A stretch of 32,070 nt of DNA from JAWKTM01 sp041399085. Lineage in GTDB: Bacteria > Planctomycetota > Planctomycetia > Pirellulales > Pirellulaceae. The notes beneath the pieces are model-generated. The model was not told where the DNA came from. It did not search any database and worked only from the letters and a program-made list of their open reading frames with translations. The stretch spans positions 1 to 32,070 of the forward strand of contig JAWKTM010000074.1 of the NCBI GenBank assembly GCA_041399085.1, given 5' to 3'. Of the stretch, positions 1 through 8,495 are shown piece after piece. Positions within the stretch are counted from its first letter, which is position 1. Every line of letters starts with the position of its first letter. Both the position numbers and the translations under genes were made by a program.

Positions 1-624
1 GACGCTATCGAGATGATCCAACAAGGGTCCGGCCAGCGCGAGTTGCTCGACAACCGGTAGGTCGAACAGACTTAGCGAAAAGTCACTTCGCCAATCCTTC
101 AGTTGCGTGACCAAGCGTTCGCGGCTTTCGGGTTCGGTCGCCAAACATGTTAGCGGCGACGTTTCCCAGGTTTGGATGTAGGGATGATCGGTCGGCAACA
201 GGCGGCTATTGAACGTTGCCGCCGCTTGCCCCGATGTGCGCGTGATTGGACGACGGTCGCGACGCACTTCGCCAAACAACACCGGCTGGGCCAGCAAATC
301 AGCGGCGGCCACGGCCAGGCGACGCGACACCGTCGAGACGCCCCGTCGTCGAGATAGCGAAGTCACACCAATTTGAGGGCAATCGCACGACATGTCTCCG
401 TGCAACGTTATCAATTGTTGGGCAGCGGTTAGATAGATGTCGTCGCGTCGGGGCCGGTAGTTGTGAGCCGTTACCTCGACATCCAGTTGCAGGGCCACGT
501 CGCTGTCGGCGGAAACCGACGCTTCGTTTTCGCTAACGACGCGGCGGCCATCCCGCTGTCTTGTCGGCGAGCTGGGGACTGATCCGTAGGAGTCGCCAAC
601 TAAAGGCATGCTAGAACTGCTCAT
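1..624 (-). CDS. CpsD-like BY-kinase homologue with degraded Walker motifs (C-terminus outside window)
   Basis: The reading frame is open from ATG 624 to the window edge (208 codons seen); a second in-frame ATG lies at 609. It starts 25 bases after the Wzz-like gene ends, the usual place for the cytoplasmic ATPase/tyrosine kinase that partners a chain-length protein. Around residues 79-100 the segment IGVTSLSRRRGVSTVSRR aligns with the P-loop strand of CpsD/BY-kinases (VTS..pGEGKSTva), but the Walker A lysine is Val and the glycines before it are Arg. The next strand, expected to carry the A' aspartate (LLVDaD), reads VLFGEVR. Near residue 185 SLSLFDLPVV matches the Walker B-like strand (vliDtPPv). 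Family assignment is by motif alignment and position. Loss of ATP binding is inferred; the C-terminal tyrosine cluster cannot be seen. Confidence 0.68.
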   Translation of the reverse strand, partial: MSSSSMPLVGDSYGSVPSSPTRQRDGRRVVSENEASVSADSDVALQLDVEVTAHNYRPRRDDIYLTAAQQLITLHGDMSCDCPQIGVTSLSRRRGVSTVSRRLAVAAADLLAQPVLFGEVRRDRRPITRTSGQAAATFNSRLLPTDHPYIQTWETSPLTCLATEPESRERLVTQLKDWRSDFSLSLFDLPVVEQLALAGPLLDHLDSV

Positions 625-649
625 CGGTTCGATCCAATCGCTCGAAAAA

Positions 650-2131
650 TCAGATGGCCACTTGTCGCTCGCGACGCGAGCGAGGCACGTTCAAAATCAC
701 GGGGGCTTGCACAAGCTGTTCGATTTCCGCCACCTTACGGACGCGATCGTCGAAATACTCCGACGCGAAAACCGCCGCGAAACTGAGCATCGCGGCACAG
801 GCCAAGACGACCAACAATCCGACCGCCCGACGCGGCGCCACGTGCTTCAATCCCAAGCTGGGCGCCTGAGCCAACTCGACATCCGAAATCTGTTCGTCTG
901 CCAAGGCCGCGTTGATCCGCGCTTGCTCCAGGTTGTTCGCGTACTTCTGATAGTTGGCTCGCGCGATCTCCAATCGTTGTTCGAAGTCGCGAAGCTTGAC
1001 TTCCTGTTCGTTGAGAGCCACCAGCCGCTGCCGTGATTCTTCGATCAAGCCGCGGGTCCGTTCGAGCCGCGCTTCGGCTTCGACAACCTTCGATCGTTCG
1101 GCGAGCAACTCCTGCGCGGCCAGAATCAACTTCGTCTGCGCCACTTGCTCCTTCAACGCTTCGAGCTTCGGTTGACCCTCGCCAAATTGAGCCAACAACC
1201 GACGCTCTTCAATTTCCAGCTTGAACAACTCGGCTCGCATGTTGTCGACCGCCGTTTCGGACATCGCGGTTGCTTGCGAAAAGTCCGTCTGGCTTTGCAG
1301 ATCCGGCCGCGTTCTTAGCATCGCTTCGATCTTGGACTTGGCGGCGGCCAAATGCGATTCGGTTTCCACGACATCGCGTTCCAGCCCCAGGAATTGGTCC
1401 TCATAAATTCGCCGTTGGCCTTCGACCGACGTGACGCCTGCCGCGCTCTTGGCATCTTGCAGCGATGTCGTCGCCGCGGTCAATTCGGTCTTCGCCCGTT
1501 CGGCCTCGCGCGCGAAAAAGTCAAACGAACCACTCGTATCGTGAAGCTTCAAATGATGCTCGTTGTAGGCCGCGATATAGCTTTGCAGAATTTGCTGAGC
1601 CAACTCGGGCGACCGAGCCTCGCATACCATGCGAATCACATTCGAGTCTTTGGCCACGGTCGCTTGGATCGAGCCCTTCAGCGCCAGCACGGCCAATTCG
1701 CGTCGCATCTCGGGTCGATCATCGCCGCTTCCCAACACTGCGCGCCGAGCGCGCTGAAGCCAGTCGTTCACCAGCGGCGAGGTTGTCGGCGGCGCGTCGA
1801 GCAGCTCTTCCTCGCCCAATTGCTCGACCACACGCTCGCACAACTCGCGACTCTTCAAAACCTCCAGCACGCTGTTGATCTCACGCTCGCGCGATTCGTT
1901 AATCGCGATCACTTGTCCAACGGTCGCCGTCGGATCGAGCGCCACGCTCGACCGCCCCAACCGAATGAACAGCTTGGCCTCCGACTCGTAGCTTCGCGGC
2001 CAAAGAAACAACAAACCCGCGCCCAACGCCACGATCGAGCAGAAGACGAAGATCGCTTTAAATTTGTGGCGCAGCGCGACAACAACGAGCTCGCGACGCG
2101 AGACGGGAGGCGGGGCGGAAGTGGGCATCAT
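650..2131 (-). CDS. Wzz/GumC-type polysaccharide chain-length determinant protein
   Basis: A 493-residue inner-membrane protein of the polysaccharide co-polymerase class, which sets chain length during Wzx/Wzy-type exopolysaccharide export. Seen in the sequence: a short basic N-terminus, transmembrane segment 1 at about 28-46, the Wzz-type segment just after it (YESEAKLFIRLG), a long Glu/Arg/Gln/Leu-rich coiled-coil region at about 190-410, and transmembrane segment 2 at about 440-460, followed by a short cytoplasmic tail with several basic residues. There is no fused kinase domain; that role is presumably taken by the next gene. It starts at the first of two adjacent ATG codons; no clear ribosome-binding site was seen. 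The STAS-domain gene lies 272 bases upstream on the same strand and may be co-transcribed. Confidence 0.9.
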   Translation of the reverse strand: MMPTSAPPPVSRRELVVVALRHKFKAIFVFCSIVALGAGLLFLWPRSYESEAKLFIRLGRSSVALDPTATVGQVIAINESREREINSVLEVLKSRELCERVVEQLGEEELLDAPPTTSPLVNDWLQRARRAVLGSGDDRPEMRRELAVLALKGSIQATVAKDSNVIRMVCEARSPELAQQILQSYIAAYNEHHLKLHDTSGSFDFFAREAERAKTELTAATTSLQDAKSAAGVTSVEGQRRIYEDQFLGLERDVVETESHLAAAKSKIEAMLRTRPDLQSQTDFSQATAMSETAVDNMRAELFKLEIEERRLLAQFGEGQPKLEALKEQVAQTKLILAAQELLAERSKVVEAEARLERTRGLIEESRQRLVALNEQEVKLRDFEQRLEIARANYQKYANNLEQARINAALADEQISDVELAQAPSLGLKHVAPRRAVGLLVVLACAAMLSFAAVFASEYFDDRVRKVAEIEQLVQAPVILNVPRSRRERQVAI

Positions 2132-2403
2132 GGCAACGGTGGGGCGACCGTTCCTTAGAATTCGAGGGCAAATGGGGCGGATTAACTCTCGTCAAACGCA
2201 ATCGCAGACTGTTTTGCCAGCAACCGCATTGGCCCCATCTTACCTCCCTCGGAAATCGTTGCATCCCCCGCAATCAGTTTTCCGCTGCTTCCCCAAAATG
2301 GCAGCCAAACGAGGGTAGCGCTGGAGCTGTATCGGGCGGCGCGCTTTCGACGCGAACGCACAAAGCCGTAGCCCGGCCGATCATCCAGCGATTTGAGTGG
2401 CGG

Positions 2404-2781
2404 CTATCTCGGCTTGGCCGGATAATGCCCCATGACCGCATCATGCCGACTGCCATAGTGCGGAAACCGCGCGTCCAATCGGTTCATTCGTAATACCGAT
2501 TGGCACTCGTCCGAAAGACCGCAGATTCGCATCAGCCCGCCTTCGGTATTGATCCGCTTGTGCAGCTTGACTAGCTCGCCAATCACATGCGATGGCAGAA
2601 TCGGCAGTTCGTCGAGCTCCAGAACCAAGCGATGGGCCAAGTTCTGCTGCAGCAGTTGCCAAATCGCATCCGCCAGCGACACGTTGCCACCGCCGCGTTG
2701 AAGTCCCGATAGTCGCACGAACAGCCAATCCGGGCCACGATCCAATTCCGCGTGCCATCCGTCCGCAAGATCAATCAACAT
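2404..2781 (-). CDS. STAS-domain protein (anti-anti-sigma-factor-like)
   Basis: A 125-residue protein made almost entirely of one STAS fold: an N-terminal strand pair (ELDRGPDWLFVRLSG), then LVLELDELPIL, the helix SHVIGELVKLHKRI, the strand LMRICGLS and a C-terminal helix. In SpoIIAA-like anti-anti-sigma factors the loop before the helix is D-S-S-G, with the second Ser phosphorylated by an anti-sigma kinase. Here the equivalent positions read P-S-H-V, so the phospho-acceptor position appears to be His and the preceding Asp is Pro. ATG 2781 was chosen because a GGAG lies ten bases upstream and the fold starts there; the frame stays open to 2859 but the added residues look non-domain. Placement ahead of the Wzz gene suggests a link to exopolysaccharide control, which is inference. 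Confidence 0.78.
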   Translation of the reverse strand: MLIDLADGWHAELDRGPDWLFVRLSGLQRGGGNVSLADAIWQLLQQNLAHRLVLELDELPILPSHVIGELVKLHKRINTEGGLMRICGLSDECQSVLRMNRLDARFPHYGSRHDAVMGHYPAKPR

Positions 2782-3122
2782 CGTCCGTTCGCTCCATGCT
2801 TCGGTTGATTGAGAAAAGATTTCTGCCGAACCTTTTCTCCTCGGCCTTGATCGCGTCAATATATTGCAATTGCTGTCGCGGATACAAGGGTTAATTACCG
2901 CAATTTTCGATGTCCTTCGCCAAGTAATTGCACGAGACGATTCGCACGGATTCTCTCGTCGGCGAATCCAGCGAGGCGATGATCCGCGGCGCGATCGCGG
3001 CGTTCGTGACCATTGCGAATCGAGCGACGCTGCTACACAATGGCCCGGACCGGTTCAGACCGCCCCGAACTTCACGGGCCATTCCTTCTCTCCAGCCGCA
3101 TTCCACTCTGGGAACCCACGTC
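2782..3122. other. Divergent intergenic region with one hairpin
   Basis: This stretch separates the minus-strand STAS gene from the plus-strand aroE and should hold both promoters. It is AT-richer than its surroundings at about 2800-2920. A perfect 8-bp inverted repeat, GAGAAAAG (2811-2818) and CTTTTCTC (2832-2839) with a 13-base loop, lies 30 bases upstream of the STAS start. It could be an operator or a leader hairpin. No confident -35/-10 pair was assigned. The aroE frame is open through part of this region, but the translation there does not resemble AroE. Confidence 0.4.
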
Positions 3123-3974
3123 GTGCCTGATTCCGCGTTGCAAACAATCGTTTGTTGTATGGGCCAGCCCGTGGCCGGAAACCCCACGCAATTCATGATG
3201 GAACGGGCCTTTGCGGCGGCGAATCTCGATTGGCGATACCTCACGTTGGAAGTGCCGCCGGAAAATCTCGCTGAGGCCATTGCCGGTTTGCGAGCCATGG
3301 GTTTTCAAGGAGGCAATTTCACGATCCCCCACAAGGTCGCCGTGATTGAACATCTCGATGGCTTGAGCGAAGCCGCCGAATTGATGGGCGCGGTCAACTG
3401 CATCAACCGTCAACCGGATGGTCGGTTGATTGGCGAAAACACGGACGGCAAAGGATTTGTTCAGTCGCTGCGCGAGTTAACCGATCCGGCCGACAAGCGA
3501 GTCGTCATCATGGGCTCCGGCGGGGCGGCCCGAGCAATCGCGGTCGAGTTGGGTTTGAATAAGGTCGCGTCGATCACGATTGTGAATCGCACCGCCGAAC
3601 GCGGGCAATCCCTGGTCGATTTGTTGAACGAACGGGTGAAAGTGGCTGCGGAGTTGGTCGTGCTCGAAGGCGACTATGCCGTCCCCGAAGACACGGACAT
3701 CTTCATCAACGCCACGTCGATCGGACTAGGAGATGCCGAGGCGCGGGTGCCGGTGGCCGTCGACTCGTTGCGTCCAGAGATGATCGTGGCCGACGTGATC
3801 TTCAATCCACCAGAAACCCAGCTACTGAGAGACGCCGCGCGACAAGGCTGTCGCACGCTGGACGGTCTTGGCATGCTGGTGAATCAAGCCGTAATCGGCT
3901 TCAAGATCTGGACCGGCGTGGATCCCGATCACGTCGTCATGCGCGAAGCGTTGGAAGAGTATTTAGAGTTGTGA
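3123..3974 (+). CDS. aroE: Shikimate dehydrogenase, variant substrate-site motif
   Basis: NADP-dependent reduction of 3-dehydroshikimate to shikimate in aromatic amino-acid synthesis, cytoplasmic. 283 residues from GTG 3123, a normal AroE length; this start puts the first beta strand (TIVCCMGQP) at residues 8-16. The frame is open to 2928, but the added residues are unlike the family. Conserved: FTIPHK with the catalytic Lys71, GAVNC with Asn92, ENTDGKGF with Thr107-Asp108, nucleotide-binding GSGGAA at 131-136, NRTAER at 155-160 (the NADP-type loop), and Gln255 in NQAVIG. Unusual: the classical N-P-I-x-H-S-x-S-P shikimate clamp is QPVAGNPTQ, so the two serines are Asn20 and Thr22. No second AroE-like gene is present. 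The enzyme class is clear; the exact substrate is less certain. Confidence 0.88.
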   Translation: MPDSALQTIVCCMGQPVAGNPTQFMMERAFAAANLDWRYLTLEVPPENLAEAIAGLRAMGFQGGNFTIPHKVAVIEHLDGLSEAAELMGAVNCINRQPDGRLIGENTDGKGFVQSLRELTDPADKRVVIMGSGGAARAIAVELGLNKVASITIVNRTAERGQSLVDLLNERVKVAAELVVLEGDYAVPEDTDIFINATSIGLGDAEARVPVAVDSLRPEMIVADVIFNPPETQLLRDAARQGCRTLDGLGMLVNQAVIGFKIWTGVDPDHVVMREALEEYLEL

Positions 3975-4012
3975 GACCGTAAACAACGTGCCGCTTTATG
4001 GCAACAAACGAT

Positions 4013-4018
4013 GGGAGG
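4013..4018 (+). promoter_or_regulatory. Strong ribosome-binding site deciding the sulfatase start
   Basis: GGGAGG sits eight bases before ATG 4027. The same frame offers an earlier ATG at 3988, but that one has no comparable site and would put 13 polar residues in front of the signal peptide. Confidence 0.8.
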
Positions 4019-4026
4019 CAAATCCG

Positions 4027-5469
4027 ATGTGGAGCCAGCGGCTTTGTGTGTGGGCAGCGATCTCTTGTCTCTCGTTTTGGCTCTCGCCGCAACCGGCAAC
4101 GACCGCTGACGAGCCCCGGCGACCGAATGTACTGGTAATCGTCGCCGATGATATGCGGCCCGATGCTTTTGGCGCCGCGGGCAACAATGTCATACAAACG
4201 CCGAATCTGGATGCGCTGGCCAAACGTGGGATGATGTTTACGCGAGCCGTCTGCGCTAATCCTATTTGTACGCCCAGCCGAGCCGAACTGCTGACTGGTT
4301 GCAGCGGTTTTCGCAACGGTACGCTCGACTTTGGACGGCCTATCCATTCCGAGCTCACAACCTGGGCCGCTGCCATGAAGAAGGCCGGTTATCGCACGAC
4401 CTATGTGGGCAAGTGGCATAACGACGGCGTGCCGACTCTGCGCGGTTATGAACGCACGAATGGTCTCTACATGGGAGGCGGCGGCAAGTGGCAGCCGGAG
4501 GCCGTCGATTGGAAAGGCATGCCGGTCACGGGATATCGCGGTTGGCTGTTTCGCGACGACGACGGAACGCTGCACCCCGAACGCGGAGTTGGCCTCACAC
4601 CGAACATCAGTAAGACGTTCGCCGATGCGGCTATCGAACTGATCGACAGCGACGATCCTCGTCCGTTTATGCTGCACGTGAACTTCACCGCACCTCACGA
4701 TCCGTTGCTCTGGCCCCCTGGCTACGAAAAGCAATATGACGCGACGGAAATGCCACTGCCACCGAACTATATGCGCCAGCACCCGTTCGACTACGGCAAC
4801 ATCGACGGACGAGACGAGAAGCTGCTGCCTCACCCGCGCACGGAAACTATGATCCGTGAACTCACGGCGGTGTATTACGCCGTAATCTCACATATGGACG
4901 AACAAATCGGCCGCATCCTAAGTGCGTTGGAAAACGCAGGCCAAGCCGACAACACATTTGTGATGTTTACCAGCGACCACGGACTGGGCGTGGGAAGCCA
5001 CGGAATTCGCGGCAAGCAGAATATGTATGAGCACACCATCGGCGTTCCGCTGATAATTGCCGGCCCAGGAATTCCTCACGGACAGAGTAATCCGGCTCAA
5101 GTCTACCTGCGGGAGCTCTACCCCACGACCTGTGAGCTGACCGGTATTCCGATTCCCGAATCAGTAGAATGCCGAAGTTTTGCTCGCGCCGCGCGAGGTG
5201 AAACTCGGACGCATCATCCCGCCGTCTTCGGCTACTTTCGCGACAAGCAACGAATGATCCGCACGGACCGTTGGAAGTATATTCATTATCCCGAGATCGA
5301 CCGTGAGCAACTCTTCGACTTGGCTAACGATCCCCATGAATTGCACGATCTCTCGATGGCCGCCATGCACGCCGACAAGCTACGTGAATTGCGAATTCGA
5401 CTAGTCCACTGGCAGCGCGCGGTCGACGATCCGGCTCTCGCAAAGTCAAGCCAGGTGAAAACGCCGTAA
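4027..5469 (+). CDS. Exported sulfatase (formylglycine type, S1 family)
   Basis: Hydrolyses sulfate esters, most likely on sulfated polysaccharides outside the cytoplasm. 480 residues. The N-terminus MWSQRLCVWAAISCLSFWL is a signal peptide, with cleavage expected near ATTADE. The fold begins with NVLVIVADDMRPDAFGAAG, the metal-binding Asp pair. The active-site signature is PICTPSRAELLTG, whose C-x-P-S-R cysteine is matured to formylglycine in this family. Further catalytic and metal residues are visible in YVGKWHND, FTAPHDPLLWPP and MFTSDHGLGVGSHG followed by KQNMYEH. The C-terminal subdomain (IRTDRWKYIHYP then QLFDLANDPHELHDL) is typical. No formylglycine-generating enzyme gene lies in the window, so maturation must come from elsewhere. 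It converges on the Uma2 gene with a gap of six bases. Confidence 0.93.
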   Translation: MWSQRLCVWAAISCLSFWLSPQPATTADEPRRPNVLVIVADDMRPDAFGAAGNNVIQTPNLDALAKRGMMFTRAVCANPICTPSRAELLTGCSGFRNGTLDFGRPIHSELTTWAAAMKKAGYRTTYVGKWHNDGVPTLRGYERTNGLYMGGGGKWQPEAVDWKGMPVTGYRGWLFRDDDGTLHPERGVGLTPNISKTFADAAIELIDSDDPRPFMLHVNFTAPHDPLLWPPGYEKQYDATEMPLPPNYMRQHPFDYGNIDGRDEKLLPHPRTETMIRELTAVYYAVISHMDEQIGRILSALENAGQADNTFVMFTSDHGLGVGSHGIRGKQNMYEHTIGVPLIIAGPGIPHGQSNPAQVYLRELYPTTCELTGIPIPESVECRSFARAARGETRTHHPAVFGYFRDKQRMIRTDRWKYIHYPEIDREQLFDLANDPHELHDLSMAAMHADKLRELRIRLVHWQRAVDDPALAKSSQVKTP

Positions 5470-5475
5470 GCCGCC

Positions 5476-6144
5476 TTATGAATCGCCGCTTAGAATCTCA
5501 CGCAAGGCCACCAAATTTCGCGCTTCGTCAAACAAAGCTTCCACGTCACACGCGAAGCCCGCAACGACTTGGCTGCAGAGCATACCGGACGAAGATTTGA
5601 CGACCAGTTCGTAAGCTCCCTCGCGCAAGACATACTGTTCGACGACGGCTTTGTCGGGATCCAGCAGCCAGTACTCGCCCACTTGATTTGCTGCGTAATC
5701 TTCCATTTTGACGCCTCGATCCCGCGCCTCGGTATTGGAAGAGATCACTTCCACAATTAAGTCGGGAACCGGAAACTTGAGCGTGTCGGCAGTCAACACG
5801 CCAGCTTTCTCCACGCCAAAGAAAACGACATCCGGTTCGTAATCATTGCGAGGAAAAACACATAAGCACTTTTCAACTTTGACGGTTCCCAAGGCGTGGA
5901 GCCGAGTAAACGTGTCGAGCAAAATCGCCACGTACTTGGTTACGTCCAGATGACGATTGCGAGCCGGCGAGTGCAGAATCACTTCGCCGTCGACAAACTC
6001 GATTTTCTGATCGGGCGTCATCTCGCGATAAAACCGCTGACGGAGCGTCGATTCCTGGCGAAGCTGTTCGCTGAGTCGTTGCACCGCTTCGGGCAGTCGA
6101 GGCGAGTGCCGCAGTGGTTGTAATAGTGTGTCTAGCTGATCCAT
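5476..6144 (-). CDS. Uma2-family (DUF820) putative PD-(D/E)xK endonuclease
   Basis: A 222-residue protein of the Uma2 family, usually present in many copies in cyanobacteria and planctomycetes and of unknown biological role. The core is intact: KIEFVDGEVILHSP at about 48-61, YEPDVVFFG (the family Asp), DLIVEVISSNTEARDRG (E-x-V) and VKMEDYA (the Lys), then VGEYWLLDPDK. A PD-(D/E)xK nuclease fold is predicted for the family, but nuclease activity here is inference. The first about 35 residues (LDTLLQPLRHSPRLPEAVQR and following) are a helical extension. The start is the ATG at 6144; its ribosome-binding site is weak. No toxin-antitoxin partner or mobile-element boundary is visible next to it. 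Confidence 0.86.
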   Translation of the reverse strand: MDQLDTLLQPLRHSPRLPEAVQRLSEQLRQESTLRQRFYREMTPDQKIEFVDGEVILHSPARNRHLDVTKYVAILLDTFTRLHALGTVKVEKCLCVFPRNDYEPDVVFFGVEKAGVLTADTLKFPVPDLIVEVISSNTEARDRGVKMEDYAANQVGEYWLLDPDKAVVEQYVLREGAYELVVKSSSGMLCSQVVAGFACDVEALFDEARNLVALREILSGDS

Positions 6145-6181
6145 GAGGTTCTAATGTGAGAATGATAGTTGCCGTTACGGT

Positions 6182-6841
6182 TCAATACGGCAGCGCGATT
6201 TCCGCCGCGCGAAAGGTCGCCTTTTGTAAATGTCGCGATGCTGGAAGTGGGGCAAGCGTGACCGTGACCGTCGTGCCGCGATTCTGTTCCAGCATCTCCA
6301 GGTAGTCGCTGGGAGAAAGCTCCGTCACGATTATATCCCCGGAAACCATTCCCGCCCGTTCACATAAGCTGCCCGCTTCCACGGCCGAAACGACGAGCAT
6401 TCGCCGGGCTTGGTGGCCGTCGACGACATACTCGGTCCGATGGCGAAATCCCAAGTCCTTGTGCAGCCCGCGGGCGATATAAGCTTGCCGAGCGACTTGC
6501 ACCGCCACCACTCCGCCGCCGGCGAGCATGGTGCCTACAAACAGCAAAGTCACGGCCAGTGTCAATCTCACAATTAGATCGTCGAAGCGGCGTTCGGCCG
6601 TGGCCGAGTCGCCCCACACCAAGCCGACGAATAGTACGACCGTTAGCGCCAGCATGCTGACCACCAACCCGACTCCTAATCCCGGAAGAATTCCGAGATA
6701 GTTCATCAGTGCGAATTGCAATCCACAGATCGCGGTAATCGCCAACATCGCGCGAATGCCGAACCGCAAGGCCGACGATCGGGGCGGCACGCTGGCTCGA
6801 TCGTAATCAACCGCCATCCGGTAGCGAGGATCATCGGACAT
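6182..6841 (-). CDS. Membrane protein with C-terminal PDZ-like domain
   Basis: 219 residues from ATG 6841, chosen because GAGG lies ten bases upstream; the frame is open 13 codons further. After a polar N-terminus there are three hydrophobic segments at about 32-50, 53-78 and 93-118, then a soluble part of about 100 residues. Within it, MLVVSAVEAGSLCERAGMVSGDIIV has the strand-helix-strand layout and the Ser-x-x-xx-AG-x-x-x-GD pattern of PDZ domains. The protease domain usually coupled to PDZ in DegP/RseP proteins is absent, so a scaffolding or sensing role is more likely. It follows rho on the same strand with a 73-base gap. I do not recognise a named family. Confidence 0.7.
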   Translation of the reverse strand: MSDDPRYRMAVDYDRASVPPRSSALRFGIRAMLAITAICGLQFALMNYLGILPGLGVGLVVSMLALTVVLFVGLVWGDSATAERRFDDLIVRLTLAVTLLFVGTMLAGGGVVAVQVARQAYIARGLHKDLGFRHRTEYVVDGHQARRMLVVSAVEAGSLCERAGMVSGDIIVTELSPSDYLEMLEQNRGTTVTVTLAPLPASRHLQKATFRAAEIALPY

Positions 6842-6914
6842 GGCAGACCATCCTCTCGCAATGCTAACAAGGCGACACACCTAAAAACGCGACGCCCTCA
6901 TGACGAACTCGCAT

Positions 6915-8417
6915 TCATTTCATATTCATGCTCATCAGAAACTCGGCATTTGTTTTCGTCTTTTGCAGCCGTGAAACCAACAGCTCCATCGCATCGGGCG
7001 GGTTCATCTCGTTCAGCACCCGTCGAAGGATGCAGACCCGTTTATATTCCTCCGGGTCCATCAGCTTTTCCTCGCGCCGAGTTCCGCTGCGGTTGATATC
7101 GATTGCCGGCCAAACCCGCTTCTCGACCAATCGGCGGTCGAGCACGATTTCCATGTTGCCGGTCCCTTTGAACTCCTCAAAAATCACGTCGTCCATTTTG
7201 CTGCCGGTGTCGATCAAGGCGGTGGCGACAATCGTCAGCGAACCTCCTTCTTCGACCTTGCGAGCCGACCCGAAGAACGCTTTCGGCTTTTGCAGAGCAT
7301 TGCTGTCCAAACCGCCGGAAAGGATCTTGCCCGACTGCGGACATTCGCTGTTCCAAGCTCGCGCCAATCGCGTGATCGAATCCAGGAAGATGATCACATC
7401 GATTCCGTATTCCACCATCCGCTTGGCTTTTTCCAACACCATCTGAGCCACTTGGACGTGCCGCGACGTTGGCTCGTCGAACGTCGAACTGATTACCTCG
7501 CAATTGCGGCCTTTCACCTCGCGTTCCATATCCGTGACTTCTTCCGGCCGCTCATCGATCAACAACATGATCACGTAGGCGTCGGGATAATTCTGCAACA
7601 CCGCGCGGGCCATCTTCTGAAGCAAAATCGTCTTGCCGGCCCGAGGCGGACTGACGATCAAGCCGCGTTGCCCGAAACCAATCGGAGTCATCATGTCGAC
7701 CACGCGGCCCTCGATCTCGTCGGTCTCCATCACGATGCGTTTGTCCGGATGCAACGGCGTCAGATCGTCGAAGCTGATCCGTTCGGACAACTGTGCCGGA
7801 TCCTGGTAGTTGATCGCCTCGACCCGCAACAACGCAAAGTACCGTTCGTTCTCCTTTGGCGGACGAATCTGGCCCGAGACCGTCGCCCCGGTTTTCAAAC
7901 CAAAACGGCGAATCTGGCTGGGCGAAACGTAAATATCGTCCGGGCACGAGAGATAGTGATAATCCGGGCTGCGAAGAAAGCCGAACCCATCGGGCAGAAT
8001 CTCCAGCGTTCCTTCGCCGTACATCAGCCCATTCATTTTCACGCGTTCTTTCAGGATCTTGAAAATCAGATCCTGCTTCTTCATCCCGGTCACTTCCGAG
8101 ATGTTCTCGGTCCGCGCCGCTTCGATCAACTGGGTCATGCTCATTCGCTGGAGTTCGGCGATGTGCACTTCGTTCTGCTTGACCCGCTCGTAGCGGTCGC
8201 CCAAATCCTCGCCGTTGCGTTCCGCTTCCTCGACAATCTCCTCGGCCAGCGAAAGCGGTTCGTCTTGTTCGTATTCGGTCAGGTCCAAGTCGGGCGGCGG
8301 TTGCAAATCCGGTCGACTGTCGTACCGCGGCGTGGGCGAACCGCCCCCTTGATACGAGCCACCCGGCTTCGGTTTACGACGGTCGTCACGCGGACGAGAG
8401 TGGCGGAAGTTGGACAT
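6915..8417 (-). CDS. rho: Transcription termination factor Rho
   Basis: Hexameric RNA-dependent ATPase that ends transcription. 500 residues from ATG 8417, which has GGAG seven bases upstream; the Escherichia coli protein is about 419. The extra length is a disordered Arg/Gly/Pro then acidic N-terminal segment (about 1-85), common in high-GC and planctomycete Rho proteins. Then come the Rho N-terminal helical domain (about 90-125), the RNA-binding cold-shock-like domain (GEGTLEILPDGFGFLRS at about 135-150 onward), the P-loop PPRAGKT at 258-263, Walker B VIIFLD at 341-346, the Q-loop region ILSGGLDSNALQKPKAF at 365-381 and the R-loop GTGNMEIVLDRRL at 418-430. All motifs are intact. It lies downstream of coaE (78-base gap) on the same strand, suggesting one transcript from polA. 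Confidence 0.97.
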   Translation of the reverse strand: MSNFRHSRPRDDRRKPKPGGSYQGGGSPTPRYDSRPDLQPPPDLDLTEYEQDEPLSLAEEIVEEAERNGEDLGDRYERVKQNEVHIAELQRMSMTQLIEAARTENISEVTGMKKQDLIFKILKERVKMNGLMYGEGTLEILPDGFGFLRSPDYHYLSCPDDIYVSPSQIRRFGLKTGATVSGQIRPPKENERYFALLRVEAINYQDPAQLSERISFDDLTPLHPDKRIVMETDEIEGRVVDMMTPIGFGQRGLIVSPPRAGKTILLQKMARAVLQNYPDAYVIMLLIDERPEEVTDMEREVKGRNCEVISSTFDEPTSRHVQVAQMVLEKAKRMVEYGIDVIIFLDSITRLARAWNSECPQSGKILSGGLDSNALQKPKAFFGSARKVEEGGSLTIVATALIDTGSKMDDVIFEEFKGTGNMEIVLDRRLVEKRVWPAIDINRSGTRREEKLMDPEEYKRVCILRRVLNEMNPPDAMELLVSRLQKTKTNAEFLMSMNMK

Positions 8418-8495
8418 CGATGGTCTCCAGAACAGAGAAGCGGACAGCCCGCGCGCGGAAGGCGCCGGCGGAGGGAAAAGTAAGAGTAGCTTCAA

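Noticed and set aside
1352..2158. 268-codon plus-strand frame opposite the Wzz-like gene
   Set aside because: Composition is that of an antisense shadow, and the minus-strand protein has clear membrane and coiled-coil segments.
2928..3122. N-terminal extension of AroE to 2928
   Set aside because: The extra 65 residues are not AroE-like; family length and the first beta strand fit the GTG at 3123.
7290..8483. 397-codon plus-strand frame opposite rho
   Set aside because: rho is complete on the other strand with every motif; the antisense translation is His/Arg/Gln-rich shadow sequence.
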